A DNA stretch of 64,000 bases. Origin: Shewanella loihica PV-4 (GTDB lineage: Bacteria > Pseudomonadota > Gammaproteobacteria > Enterobacterales > Shewanellaceae). Within the stretch, counting starts at the first letter, position 1. The number at the start of each line of letters is the position of its first letter. The notes below the pieces were generated by a model that saw nothing but the letters and a program-made list of their open reading frames with translations, ran no database searches and was not told the DNA's origin. Both the position numbers and the translations under genes were made by a program. Shown piece by piece: positions 10,248 through 18,919 of this stretch. Location: NCBI RefSeq assembly GCF_000016065.1, contig NC_009092.1:1798001-1862000 (forward strand). The letters run 5' to 3'.

Positions 10248-11251
10248 AAAAACTGATCAAATGCGTGCTCATCGCACTCTTTAGCTTATTAACCTTGAGC
10301 GCGATTGGCCTGTATTGGGTCTATCAGAGCGTGGTGAGTTATGGCCAGATGCCGCTTAAGCTAGAAGCCCCCGTCGAGTTTGAGGTGGCGCGTGGTACCT
10401 CCTTTTCACAGATGGCGAACACCTTGGCACAAACAGGTGCCGTGGACGAGCTTTGGAAGCTTAAGCTGCTGGTTAAGCTGCGCCCCGAGCTTGCCAAGAT
10501 CCGCAGCGGTCTGTATCAAATTTCTCCCAATGACACTGTGGTCGAGCTGCTCGAAAAGTTGCGTCAGGGAAAGGAGATGGTCTTCACCGTGACCCTGGTC
10601 GAAGGGCAGAGCATCAAAGAGTGGCGCGAGCAGCTCAAGCAATTACCGCGCCTGAAGTGGAAGGAGGGCGCCTTCCTGGAGGTGCTTGAGGACAATGGCG
10701 ATAAGTCTAAGCTGCCCGAGGGGAAGTTCTATCCCGACACCTACCATTATGGCAATGGCGACTCGGTTAAGGTGATTCTGCAGCAGAGCTATCAGAAGAT
10801 GCAGCAGGAGCTAGACAGGGCCTGGCAGGAGCGCGACCAGAGCATACCGCTAAAGAGTCCCTATGAGCTGCTGACCATGGCATCGATTATCGAAAAAGAG
10901 ACGGGTAAGGCCAGCGAGCGTCCCTGGATCTCGGCGGTCTTTACCAATAGATTGCGTAAGGGGATGCGTCTACAGACAGATCCTACTGTGATCTACGGCA
11001 TGGGGGAGCGTTACCAGGGCAATATTACCCGCAAAGACTTGCGCGAGCAGACGCCCTACAACACCTATCGTATTCATGGCCTGACGCCGACGCCCATAGC
11101 CGCGCCGAGCGGGGCATCCCTGATGGCGGCGGCGCGTCCGGCCGATGTCGACTACCTCTACTTCGTGTCGAAGAATGACGGCAGCCATATATTTTCTAAA
11201 ACATTAACCGAGCACAACCGTGCTGTAGACAAGTATCAGAGAAATCGATGA
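10244..11251 (+). CDS. mltG: Endolytic murein transglycosylase MltG (YceG family)
   Basis: Cleaves nascent peptidoglycan glycan strands in the inner membrane and sets strand length. The 335-residue protein has a single N-terminal membrane anchor (about residues 5-27), a LysM-like region, and the catalytic domain with the Glu in ASIIEKETG near residue 218, followed by [12 protein letters not shown] and [15 protein letters not shown]. It overlaps pabC and tmk by four bases at each end, an ATGA-type coupling conserved with E. coli. Confidence 0.96.
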   Translation: MKKLIKCVLIALFSLLTLSAIGLYWVYQSVVSYGQMPLKLEAPVEFEVARGTSFSQMANTLAQTGAVDELWKLKLLVKLRPELAKIRSGLYQISPNDTVVELLEKLRQGKEMVFTVTLVEGQSIKEWREQLKQLPRLKWKEGAFLEVLEDNGDKSKLPEGKFYPDTYHYGNGDSVKVILQQSYQKMQQELDRAWQERDQSIPLKSPYELLTMASIIEKETGKASERPWISAVFTNRLRKGMRLQTDPTVIYGMGERYQGNITRKDLREQTPYNTYRIHGLTPTPIAAPSGASLMAAARPADVDYLYFVSKNDGSHIFSKTLTEHNRAVDKYQRNR

Positions 11252-11880
11252 AGCAAAACAGCGCGAAATTTATCGTTATCGAAGGATTAGAAGGGGCTGG
11301 CAAGTCGAGTGCCATCGCCCTGGTGAGAGATTTTATCGAGAAACATAACGGCGTACCGCCCGTGTGCACCCGTGAACCAGGCGGCACGCCACTGGCAGAG
11401 CGCATTAGGGATCTGGTGAAGATTGCCGACCCTAATGATCCCCTGTGTGATGAGTCAGAGTGTTTGCTCATCTATGCCGCCAGGGCGCAGCTGGTGGCCA
11501 ACGTGATAAAGCCGGCTTTGGCTCAGGGTAACTGGGTGCTGGGTGACCGTCACAATCTCTCATCTCTGGCTTATCAAGGGGGGGGGCGTCAACTCATGCC
11601 GCTGGTCGAGGCGGTGAGTCAGGCCACCCTGAAAGATTTTAAACCCGATCTGACCCTATACTTGGATATCGATCCTCAGCTTGGCTTGCAACGCGCCAGA
11701 GACAGGGGCGCCCTGGATAGAATCGAGCAGCAGGCGCTGAGTTTCTTCGAGCGAGCCAGGGCAACTTATTTGCAGCTGGCGGCGCGCGACGAGTCTATCG
11801 TAGTGATCGATGCCAGCCAGACGATGGCGCAGGTGCATAAAGAGATCTTGGCCGTGTTGCAACGACAAGACTGGTCATGA
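11248..11880 (+). CDS. tmk: Thymidylate kinase
   Basis: Phosphorylates dTMP to dTDP. The 210-residue protein has the P-loop ([10 protein letters not shown] near residue 11), the substrate-binding [13 protein letters not shown] and the DRH-type motif ([16 protein letters not shown]). It overlaps the mltG stop; the proximal holB start is just behind it. Confidence 0.97.
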   Translation: MKQNSAKFIVIEGLEGAGKSSAIALVRDFIEKHNGVPPVCTREPGGTPLAERIRDLVKIADPNDPLCDESECLLIYAARAQLVANVIKPALAQGNWVLGDRHNLSSLAYQGGGRQLMPLVEAVSQATLKDFKPDLTLYLDIDPQLGLQRARDRGALDRIEQQALSFFERARATYLQLAARDESIVVIDASQTMAQVHKEILAVLQRQDWS

Positions 11881-11897
11881 CAGTTGGGGAGTCTTTG

Positions 11898-12812
11898 ATG
11901 GATCTACCTTGGTTAACCCCGGTTTGTGAGGCTTTCTGTAGCCAGCTGATATCTGGCCAGCAGGGCCACGCCTATCTGTTGGGGATCCACCAAGGCTATG
12001 GCGGCATGCAACTAGCCAATACCTTGGCTCAGGCCAGCCTGTGTATGGCGCCGAGGGCCATTGGCGCCTGCGGTGTGTGTAAGAGCTGTCAGTTGTTTAT
12101 CGCCGGTAACCATCCTGATTGCTATCAGCTGGAGGCCGACGGCAATCAGATCAAGGTAGATCAAGTCAGGGAGCTGTGTCAGAAGTTGACCGCCACTGCC
12201 CAGCAAGGGGGCAGACGGGTCGCTGTGATTAAAAACTGTGAGCGACTCAACACCGCGGCGGCCAACGCCCTGTTGAAGACTTTGGAAGAGCCGGGCAGAG
12301 AGACCCTCTTGTTGCTCCAGAGTGATACCCCCAGTCGTTTGATGGCTACCATAAGCAGTCGTTGTCAGCGCCTGCATTGCCAGCTGCCGAGCCGTGAGGC
12401 GGTGCAGGAGTGGCTGGCGGCGCAGTTTAGCCTAACGAGTGATGTGACCTGGTGTCTGCCGGTTGTCGGCGGCCCTGTCGATCTGCTCACCGCCTTAAAT
12501 GATGGTCGCTACGAAGCCTTGATCGGCCTCAGAAAAGCCTGGGTGCAAAGTTTGTCGTCTGGGCACCTGTGTGCTAACTTAACTAATATAGATGAAAAGC
12601 AAGTTTCTGATGCACTTAAGGTTTTGTATGTTGTCCTGCGACAAAAACTGGTGAAGCAGAAAAATGCTGATGCATTAATTAACATCAAGATAACAAAATT
12701 TGCAGCCAAGGTTATGGAGACGTATCATAGCCTGAGTATGATGCCTAATGTGAATTTTATGGCCGTTTTTCAGGCGTTTATCTTAGAGTATCAGTCGCTA
12801 ACAACAAGTTAA
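11898..12812 (+). CDS. holB: DNA polymerase III subunit delta prime
   Basis: The clamp-loader subunit that opens beta for loading. Its zinc module is visible (CGVCKSCQ with the fourth Cys in HPDC), as is the AAA+ core with sensor-like motif LLKTLEEPGRETLLLL and the SRC motif (ISSRCQRL). The frame extends to an ATG at 11877 that overlaps the tmk stop. The ATG at 11898 has a strong GGGGAG six bases upstream and begins MDLPWLTP, which aligns with E. coli MRWYPWLRP, so I choose 11898 (304 aa). The C-terminal third is less conserved, as usual. Confidence 0.94.
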   Translation: MDLPWLTPVCEAFCSQLISGQQGHAYLLGIHQGYGGMQLANTLAQASLCMAPRAIGACGVCKSCQLFIAGNHPDCYQLEADGNQIKVDQVRELCQKLTATAQQGGRRVAVIKNCERLNTAAANALLKTLEEPGRETLLLLQSDTPSRLMATISSRCQRLHCQLPSREAVQEWLAAQFSLTSDVTWCLPVVGGPVDLLTALNDGRYEALIGLRKAWVQSLSSGHLCANLTNIDEKQVSDALKVLYVVLRQKLVKQKNADALINIKITKFAAKVMETYHSLSMMPNVNFMAVFQAFILEYQSLTTS

Positions 12813-12818
12813 AATAAT

Positions 12819-13145
12819 ATGGTCGATCTCGTGGTTAATTTTGATACATTACATCAGCTATATAGAGCCTACATGCCCTTCATACAGCCCGCGGGCCTGT
12901 TTGTGGCGACTACCGAAAGCCATTATTTAGGGCAGGAACTTACCATCGCCTATCAACTACCGGGCTCAACCGTGCGTCATGAGTTTCAGGGCCTGGTGGT
13001 GTGGATCAATCCTCTGGGCGCATCCGGTGGCCGACCGGCGGGGATTGGGGTGAAGATAATCACCGACGCCCAGACCCACAAACATCATATCGAAAACCTA
13101 CTTTCCCGCGAACTCGCCTCAGGCGATTTGACCTGTACCATGTAG
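12819..13145 (+). CDS. pilZ: PilZ-domain protein (type IV pilus PilZ-like)
   Basis: A 108-residue single-domain PilZ-like protein. The beta-barrel part is recognisable (ELTIAYQLPGS, FQGLVVWINPLGASGGRPAGIGVKI). The canonical RxxxR and D/NxSxxG c-di-GMP motifs are not clearly present, which resembles Pseudomonas/Xanthomonas PilZ proper, a pilus-assembly factor that does not bind c-di-GMP. In those organisms pilZ also lies beside holB and tmk, which supports the call. It starts six bases after holB. Confidence 0.85.
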   Translation: MVDLVVNFDTLHQLYRAYMPFIQPAGLFVATTESHYLGQELTIAYQLPGSTVRHEFQGLVVWINPLGASGGRPAGIGVKIITDAQTHKHHIENLLSRELASGDLTCTM

Positions 13146-13189
13146 ATAGCTATCCTTTGGCTCCTTTTGTAGTGACTTAGGATTTTTGC

Positions 13190-13978
13190 GTGCTTATCGA
13201 TTCCCATTGCCATCTCGATCGCCTTAAGGCGGCGCCCGATCAAGATTCATTGAAGACCTTGCTGACTCAAGCCAAGGAGCGCGGCGTGGAGTATTTCCTG
13301 TGCGTCAATGTGCGCCAGCAAGGTTTTGCCTCTATGCAGGCGAAAATGGCAGCCTTCGACCAGGTGTTCCTGTCGGCGGGCGTACATCCGCTGGATGTGC
13401 AGGAGGGGCTGGATACGGCGCAGCTGCAAAGCTATCTGCAAGATCCTAAGGTGGTCGCCATCGGTGAGACAGGCCTGGATTATTACTATTCGGGCGAGAC
13501 CAAGACGCTACAACAGCAATGTTTCGAGCAGCAGATCGCCCTGGCGGTCGAGGTAGATAAGCCGTTGATCGTCCACACCCGTGATGCCCGTGAAGATACC
13601 ATCGCCATGTTGAAAGCAGGTAACGCGGACAAGGTGGGCGGTGTGCTGCACTGCTTCACCGAGAATTGGGAGATGGCCAAGGCCGCCATCGATCTGGGCT
13701 TCTATATCTCAGTCTCTGGCATAGTGACCTTTAAGAATGCCGGTGAGCTGCGCTCTGTGATCCGCAAGGTGCCAAAGGACAGACTCCTGGTGGAAACCGA
13801 TGCGCCGTATCTTGCGCCCGTGCCTCATCGCGGCGAAGAGAACCAACCTGCGTTTGTTCGGGATGTGGCGGAGTTTGTAGCTGAGCTGCGCGGCGAGAAG
13901 TATGAAGAACTGGCAGAGTATTCCGGCGATAACTTCTTCAGGCTGTTCAAAGACGCGGCTAAGTTAGTGAAAGCCTAG
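13190..13978 (+). CDS. TatD-family metal-dependent DNase (YcfH)
   Basis: A 262-residue TIM-barrel amidohydrolase-like nuclease. Metal-binding motifs: N-terminal DSHCHLD, GETGLDYYYSGET near residue 92, VHTRDARED, VLHCFTENWEMA and the C-terminal VETDAPYLAP. The start is a GTG. It is the last gene of the pabC-mltG-tmk-holB-pilZ run, the same position as ycfH in E. coli. Biological substrates of YcfH-type members are not firmly known. Confidence 0.94.
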   Translation: MLIDSHCHLDRLKAAPDQDSLKTLLTQAKERGVEYFLCVNVRQQGFASMQAKMAAFDQVFLSAGVHPLDVQEGLDTAQLQSYLQDPKVVAIGETGLDYYYSGETKTLQQQCFEQQIALAVEVDKPLIVHTRDAREDTIAMLKAGNADKVGGVLHCFTENWEMAKAAIDLGFYISVSGIVTFKNAGELRSVIRKVPKDRLLVETDAPYLAPVPHRGEENQPAFVRDVAEFVAELRGEKYEELAEYSGDNFFRLFKDAAKLVKA

Positions 13979-14112
13979 TGACTGTTGAGTGATATAGATT
14001 CAGCGAACTTGGCATATTTAGCATATTTGGCGGCATTGAGAAGTGTTGCTGAGCACAGCGTTTAAGAAAAGCTGCGAAGAATAGGCTTATCCAACAAGCC
14101 AAGATAAGTAGA

Positions 14113-14151
14113 TAAAAAAAGACCCAAAACTATTCCAATTGTTCTGGGTCT
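14113..14151 (-). terminator. Intrinsic terminator downstream of rsmF / candidate RNA
   Basis: On the minus strand an 11-base stem with one mismatch (AGACCCAGAAC / GTTTTGGGTCT) and ten-base loop is followed by seven T. It lies about 180 bases beyond the rsmF stop. Confidence 0.75.
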
Positions 14152-14271
14152 AGGGGAATGGCTCTTTGCAGAGCCGTGCGCTACTGTTTGAGATTGCCTC
14201 GAATTTCATCTCAGGCTTTTAGTGTAGTCAAACTCCACCTCACTGCCGGACTCGTCTAGGCAAATCTCAGA
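14113..14271 (-). ncRNA. Candidate structured RNA or 3' UTR downstream of rsmF
   Basis: The 351-base gap after the tatD-family gene holds no convincing ORF but is strongly structured when read on the minus strand. The outer pairing is formed by the 14258-14271 and 14187-14199 arms (imperfect TCTGAGATTTGCCT / AGGCAATCTCAAA). It is followed by a perfect six-base stem at 14160-14175 (GGCTCT/AGAGCC) and a terminator hairpin with a seven-T run. This is the architecture of a trans-acting small RNA or a processed rsmF 3' UTR. I recognise no known family and see no clear promoter at about 14275-14320. Confidence 0.45.
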
Positions 14272-14329
14272 TTAAAATGTAACAAAATGTTAATACGTGC
14301 CCACTGACGTTAATTCAGTGGCTTTTGCT

Positions 14330-15790
14330 TTAGTCTTCGCCAGTAGCTTGCTGATCTACTGCCATCGCCGAAGAAGAGCAGATTTTATCCCGCACCAGGT
14401 CTCTGGGCAGGCTGTTCTTCAGCTTATTGCCCAGATGTTTCACCAGGCCTAAGTGGGCGCCTTGGTAGCTGACCAACCGCTCGCCTTGTGGCTTCTCTTT
14501 GCTGGTTAAGGCGATATCACGCCCCATCAGGTATTGAATCGCCTGAGCCTCATCAAGGGGGATCCCTCGTAACCTGTCGGCCAGCGCCATTACGGCCTCG
14601 TGTCTAGGCTTAAAGCCTTTCTTCAGGGCGTCGGCCAGCTTGAGACCGATCCGCTGAAAACGGATCTTACCGATGAGCGGGTCGACATTAGTCGGAAACA
14701 GCCAAAACTCATCGTCTCTTTGCATCAAAATCCCCTGACCATCGAGTTTGATGCCGAAGCTGGTATCGAAGTAGTCGCAGAGGGCCTGGCGAGACTTCTT
14801 GTCGATTGGGGTAAAAGGAAAGTTCTTCTGCTTGCGTGGCTCCTCGCTGTTTCGTGGCACGGCGGCGATCTTGGTTAGCTTGGCGATGAAGAAGCCTTCG
14901 CTGTCGAAGATCTGTGGCCAGACATGGAGGAAGCCTTCACTGGTACTGGCCTTCTCGGCGCCGGGGAAGAGTCCGGCAAGGGATTCAAACTGCACCGCAT
15001 CGCCATAGGTGGCCTTGAGGTGCAAACAGACGTCCTGATTTTCGCGGCGATTGAGGGTACAGGTGGAATAAACCAGGCTGCCGCCGGGCTTTAACGCCAG
15101 AAAGGCCGACTCGATCAGGTCGCGTTGTACGCTGGCAATAGCCTCTATCTCACTCTCGTCCCAATGTTTGAGGGCGTCTGGGTCTTTGCGCACCGTGCCT
15201 TCACCGCCGCAGGGGGCGTCGAGCAGTATGGCATCGAAGCTCTCGAACAGATACTTGCCAAACACTCTGGCATCGAAGTGCGTGAGGGCGAGATTACTGG
15301 CGCCCATGCGCTGCACGTTGGCGTGTAGCACCTTGACCCGGCTGGAGGAGTATTCGTTGGCGACCAACAAGCCTTGGTTGTTCATCATGGCGGCAAGCTG
15401 AGTGGTCTTAGACCCCGGCGCCGAGGCCATATCCAGCAGGGTGAGGGAGGTCGCATCTTCTATCGGCTCGGGAAACAGTGCCTTAGGCGGCAGCATGGAG
15501 CTGGCCTCCTGAATATAAAACAGCCCCTGTATATGCTCTACCGTGTTACCCAGCTGCACCGAGTCATCCACCTTGACCCAGAAGCCGTCCTCGCACCAGG
15601 GCACAGGTTCAAATTGCCAACCTTTGGCATTCATCATGGTGATAAAGTCAGCAGTCGTTATCTTGAGGGTGTTGACCCTGATGGAGGGACGTAAAGGCTT
15701 GGCGCAATAGCTGATAAATTCATCCATCGAGAGATGATCCGGCATATCTTTCGCTATGCTATTGATAAAATTTTGATTTAGTTGAACCAT
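14330..15790 (-). CDS. rsmF: 16S rRNA m5C1407 methyltransferase RsmF
   Basis: A SAM-dependent RNA cytosine-5 methyltransferase acting on the 30S subunit. SAM motifs MASAPGSKTTQ, catalytic LLDAPCGGEGTVRKD and the second cysteine in VYSTCTLNRREN are present, and a C-terminal RNA-binding part follows. The frame is open up to 15934, but alignment with E. coli RsmF (PLRRSIRVNTLK region) puts the start at MVQLNQNF, ATG 15790 (486 aa). The ribosome-binding site is weak. The longer version would overlap nothing essential but has no family support. It is divergent from the nucleoside-recognition gene. Confidence 0.94.
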   Translation of the reverse strand: MVQLNQNFINSIAKDMPDHLSMDEFISYCAKPLRPSIRVNTLKITTADFITMMNAKGWQFEPVPWCEDGFWVKVDDSVQLGNTVEHIQGLFYIQEASSMLPPKALFPEPIEDATSLTLLDMASAPGSKTTQLAAMMNNQGLLVANEYSSSRVKVLHANVQRMGASNLALTHFDARVFGKYLFESFDAILLDAPCGGEGTVRKDPDALKHWDESEIEAIASVQRDLIESAFLALKPGGSLVYSTCTLNRRENQDVCLHLKATYGDAVQFESLAGLFPGAEKASTSEGFLHVWPQIFDSEGFFIAKLTKIAAVPRNSEEPRKQKNFPFTPIDKKSRQALCDYFDTSFGIKLDGQGILMQRDDEFWLFPTNVDPLIGKIRFQRIGLKLADALKKGFKPRHEAVMALADRLRGIPLDEAQAIQYLMGRDIALTSKEKPQGERLVSYQGAHLGLVKHLGNKLKNSLPRDLVRDKICSSSAMAVDQQATGED

Positions 15791-15878
15791 AGGTAACAGA
15801 ATAGAGATATCGTTAGTCGCCAGTATATCACATCCATTATCGGGCCTTGAGCAAAGCTTGGGGTGAAAGGAGTCTCGG

Positions 15879-17105
15879 GTGTTAAATCGCGTTTGGTTTG
15901 CCTTTTTTGTCACCGCCTTAGTCGCAATCGCCATCAGTCTGTTTCAGGGGCAGTGGCAGATCCTCTCTGCCGTGGTCGATGCCCTGTTTGCCAGTGCCAA
16001 GTTGGCCGCCGAAATTGCTTTGGGGCTGATAGGCGTGCTTTCCCTATGGATGGGCTTGATGCGAGTGGGAGAGAAGGCGGGTGTGGTGGGCCTCTTTGCC
16101 CGTCTGTTTGAGCCTTTACTCAGCCGTTTGATGCCAGAGGTGCCCAGGGGACACCCCGCCTTTGGCAGCGTTACCATGAATTTGACCGCCAATGTGCTGG
16201 GGTTAGATAACGCTGCTACGCCGCTAGGGCTCAAGGCGATGCAGGATCTGCAGAGCCTGAATCCGGTGAAGAGTGTGGCTACCAATGCGCAGATCCTTTT
16301 TTTGGTGCTCAACACCTCTTCGGTCACCTTAGTGCCAGTCACCGTCTTTCTCTACCGCGCCCAGCAAGGCGCCGAGTCGCCGGCGGATATCTTTCTGCCT
16401 ATCTTGCTGGCGACCACGGCCTCGACTCTGGTGGGTGTATTAGTGGTGGCCATCTATCAGCGTATCTCACTGCTCAATAGTGTTTTGCTGGGATATGCGG
16501 CCTTGATGCTGGCGGCGGTATCTGCCCTAGTATTTTATCTGGGCACTTTAACCGTTTCTGCCATAGGTGAGTTTTCGACGGCGCTTGGCAACGGCATCTT
16601 AGTGCTGCTGATCTTCAGCTTCATTCTGGTGGCAGGATTGCGTAAGGTGGCCGTTTATGATGAGTTTGTCGGCGGCGCCAAGGAGGGCTTTACGCAGGCG
16701 GTGCAGCTGATCCCTTATCTGCTTGCCATGCTACTGGCCATCGCCTTGCTACGCGCCTCGGGCGCGCTCGACTATCTGCTAGGGGTTATCGCCGCCCTGG
16801 TGAATCTGGTCGGGGGGGATACCCGGTTTGTCGATGCCTTGCCAACCGCCTTGATGAAGCCCTTCAGCGGTTCGGGCGCCCGCGCCATGATGCTGGAGAC
16901 GATGCAGCATTATGGGGTCGACTCCTTTGCCGGTCGCTTAGCGGCCGTGGTGCAGGGGAGCACCGAGACCACCTTCTATGTGCTGGCGGTCTACTTCGGC
17001 GCCGTGGGAATACGTAATGGTCGTCATGCTCTGGTGTGCGGCTTAAGCGCGGACTTTGCCGGGATCTGCGCCGCGATCTGGGTCTGTTATCAGTTTTATG
17101 GTTGA
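15879..17105 (+). CDS. Nucleoside recognition-domain membrane protein (SpmA-SpmB-type fusion)
   Basis: A 408-residue polytopic inner-membrane protein. Two Gate/nucleoside-recognition domains lie in tandem: the first carries NLTANVLGLDNAATPLGLKAM (about residues 103-123, a SpmA hallmark), and the second carries LPTALMKPFSGSGARAMM and QGSTETTFYVLAVYFGAVG (a SpmB hallmark). Sporulating Firmicutes encode these as two proteins, spmA and spmB; here they are one chain in a non-sporulating organism. The transported or sensed ligand is unknown. The start is a GTG preceded by AAAGGAG at 15866-15872. Confidence 0.9.
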   Translation: MLNRVWFAFFVTALVAIAISLFQGQWQILSAVVDALFASAKLAAEIALGLIGVLSLWMGLMRVGEKAGVVGLFARLFEPLLSRLMPEVPRGHPAFGSVTMNLTANVLGLDNAATPLGLKAMQDLQSLNPVKSVATNAQILFLVLNTSSVTLVPVTVFLYRAQQGAESPADIFLPILLATTASTLVGVLVVAIYQRISLLNSVLLGYAALMLAAVSALVFYLGTLTVSAIGEFSTALGNGILVLLIFSFILVAGLRKVAVYDEFVGGAKEGFTQAVQLIPYLLAMLLAIALLRASGALDYLLGVIAALVNLVGGDTRFVDALPTALMKPFSGSGARAMMLETMQHYGVDSFAGRLAAVVQGSTETTFYVLAVYFGAVGIRNGRHALVCGLSADFAGICAAIWVCYQFYG

Positions 17106-17168
17106 GTGACGTAAACAGAATGCTGAGCTGGCGGTCGAAATTGCCAAGCGGGAATTAGTGACGCAAGT

Positions 17169-17197
17169 AGGCCGCTAGGGGGGATCTCCTAACGGCC
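17169..17197. terminator. Possible shared terminator hairpin
   Basis: A stem of AGGCCG/CGGCCT plus TAGG/CCTA lies between two convergent genes. Neither side has a proper T-run, so it may act only as an mRNA 3'-end structure. Confidence 0.35.
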
Positions 17198-17220
17198 TTC
17201 AATGGAAGATATTGTGAAGC

Positions 17221-18120
17221 TTAGAAGCGGTAGCTTACCGACAGCATAGGGCCGATAAAGCTGTAATACAGGTTATAGTCTGCCACGTTAAGCTGATCTG
17301 AGACACTGTGTTTAAAGTCAACGTCGACCTTGTAGTAGTTAAAGGCGGCTGACATGTGCCAGTTCTTGGTGATCTCAGCTTCGACACCGGCGCGGATATC
17401 GACCAGGCTGCCCTTGATATCATCGAGCTTGATGTAGAAATACTGTGCGTGAGCGTTGAACTTGAAGCCTGGGCTGAACTCATAGTCGCCATACAGGCCA
17501 ACGTCCGGCAGTGGCGCCGTGACCTCTTCATCGACAAATCTTGGTGTGGCGGTCTGCGCGCATTGTTGTAGCGTCTCACCTTTGGCACAGACACCTATGT
17601 CACCGTCAAACGCTGTCTTGATAAACATGGTGTGTACGCCCAGGGACAGGCCAAGATTGAAGTTATTCCCCTGATAGAAGTTATAACCATAGCCGAGGCG
17701 GGCGATGTCGATATTGAGGGTGGTCTCCAGACGACCGCCGGATTGAATATCGTAAACCTGATCGTCTAGGGTGACTTGAAACGGTATGGTAAGTTTCTGT
17801 ACTTCGGCGTTGCGGTGCAGCTGTTTCCAGTCGAAATAGATGCTGTGACGCGAATTGAAGTGGTAGCTGGCCTCGAAAAATGGCAGAAACTGCGATTCTT
17901 CCAATGCCAAGTCTTCTTCGAAATCAAGCCTGAAATTATTACCCTGAACCGGGTTGGTGACATCCATGCTGGAGTTAGAGTTGGAGTAGAAACCGCCGAG
18001 TTTTAGCATGATCTCGCTGGGTTCTACCGGTGCCGACACCGAATAGGAATTGGCAGCTCCAGCGGCGAAAACCGAAGAGCTAAAGAGACCCAAGCTAAAT
18101 ATGGCGACCGACTTAATCAC
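17221..18120 (-). CDS. Predicted outer-membrane beta-barrel protein
   Basis: A 299-residue protein with a signal peptide (MIKSVAIFSLGLFSSSVFAA, cut after about residue 20) and a body of alternating amphipathic strands rich in aromatic residues. It ends in SVSYRF, the terminal Phe expected for BAM-assembled barrels. Two cysteines (VCAKGETLQQC) may form a disulfide in an extracellular loop. The strand pattern and length suggest an 8- to 12-stranded OmpW/TtgZ-like barrel, but I cannot name its ligand. It is monocistronic, with a long AT-rich upstream region. Confidence 0.8.
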   Translation of the reverse strand: MIKSVAIFSLGLFSSSVFAAGAANSYSVSAPVEPSEIMLKLGGFYSNSNSSMDVTNPVQGNNFRLDFEEDLALEESQFLPFFEASYHFNSRHSIYFDWKQLHRNAEVQKLTIPFQVTLDDQVYDIQSGGRLETTLNIDIARLGYGYNFYQGNNFNLGLSLGVHTMFIKTAFDGDIGVCAKGETLQQCAQTATPRFVDEEVTAPLPDVGLYGDYEFSPGFKFNAHAQYFYIKLDDIKGSLVDIRAGVEAEITKNWHMSAAFNYYKVDVDFKHSVSDQLNVADYNLYYSFIGPMLSVSYRF

Positions 18121-18289
18121 TAACTACAACCTCTATCAACTAATAATTATTATAAGTTATTGATTTATTTAGTAAGACTTTTTTACTACGTTATCATTCT
18201 AGCAGGATATTTAAAATTGTGAATGATTTGTATCAAAAAATGTCAAGGTTGCGGCGTTTTTGTTGATATTGGGAGCTGGATTACAGAAA

Positions 18290-18321
18290 TAAAAAGGCTC
18301 CCGATAGTGTATCGAGAGCCT
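18290..18321 (-). terminator. Intrinsic terminator of dgkA
   Basis: On the minus strand a hairpin with GGCTCTCGATA / TATCGGGAGCC arms is followed by a T-run, about 20 bases after the dgkA stop. Confidence 0.8.
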
Positions 18322-18342
18322 GGTATTCAAGCTGGCAGCGGG

Positions 18343-18714
18343 TTAGAAAACCAGTGGCCAGAGGATCAGTAGCCAGGTGATACCACACAGGGCCAGGGCG
18401 ATAAAGACAGCCGCTGAGGCGATATCTTTTGCCTGTCCGCTTAGGGGATGGATTTCGTGACCGATACGGTCGACCACCGCCTCGATGGCCGAGTTAAGCA
18501 ACTCGACGATCAAGACTATCATCAGTGTCATGATGAGCAGGATGCGTTCAACCATATGCACATCTACCAGTAGTGCGACAGGCAGCATGAAGAGAACCAA
18601 GATCAACTCTTGGCGAAAGGCTGCCTCAGATTGCCAAGCAAGCTTAAGGCCTTGCATAGAGAAACCTGTCGCTCTGAAGATACGTTTAATGCCGTGGTTA
18701 TTTTCCGGTTTCAT
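18343..18714 (-). CDS. dgkA: Diacylglycerol kinase
   Basis: A small trimeric inner-membrane kinase (123 aa) that recycles diacylglycerol produced by periplasmic glucan or LPS phosphoethanolamine transfer. It shows three membrane helices and the DgkA signature ELLNSAIEAVVDRIG at about residues 65-80, with an N-terminal amphipathic helix. It is monocistronic and has its own terminator. Confidence 0.96.
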   Translation of the reverse strand: MKPENNHGIKRIFRATGFSMQGLKLAWQSEAAFRQELILVLFMLPVALLVDVHMVERILLIMTLMIVLIVELLNSAIEAVVDRIGHEIHPLSGQAKDIASAAVFIALALCGITWLLILWPLVF

Positions 18715-18919
18715 AGGTGTCCATTTCGTTTGTTCGATTTTGTCAGTGTTGATTTTGTTTGTGTCGTTCTACTGTTTCAGCCTGCCTTTCTCTGATGCAG
18801 GCTGGCGAGTTACAAATTGGGCGCTAGTATAACACTCTAGTTACCTCCATAACATCTGCATGAGGGGCTTTGGGCTAAACTTAACGCTTAGCTATCATTC
18901 AGTTGCTCAAGGAGGAGCT

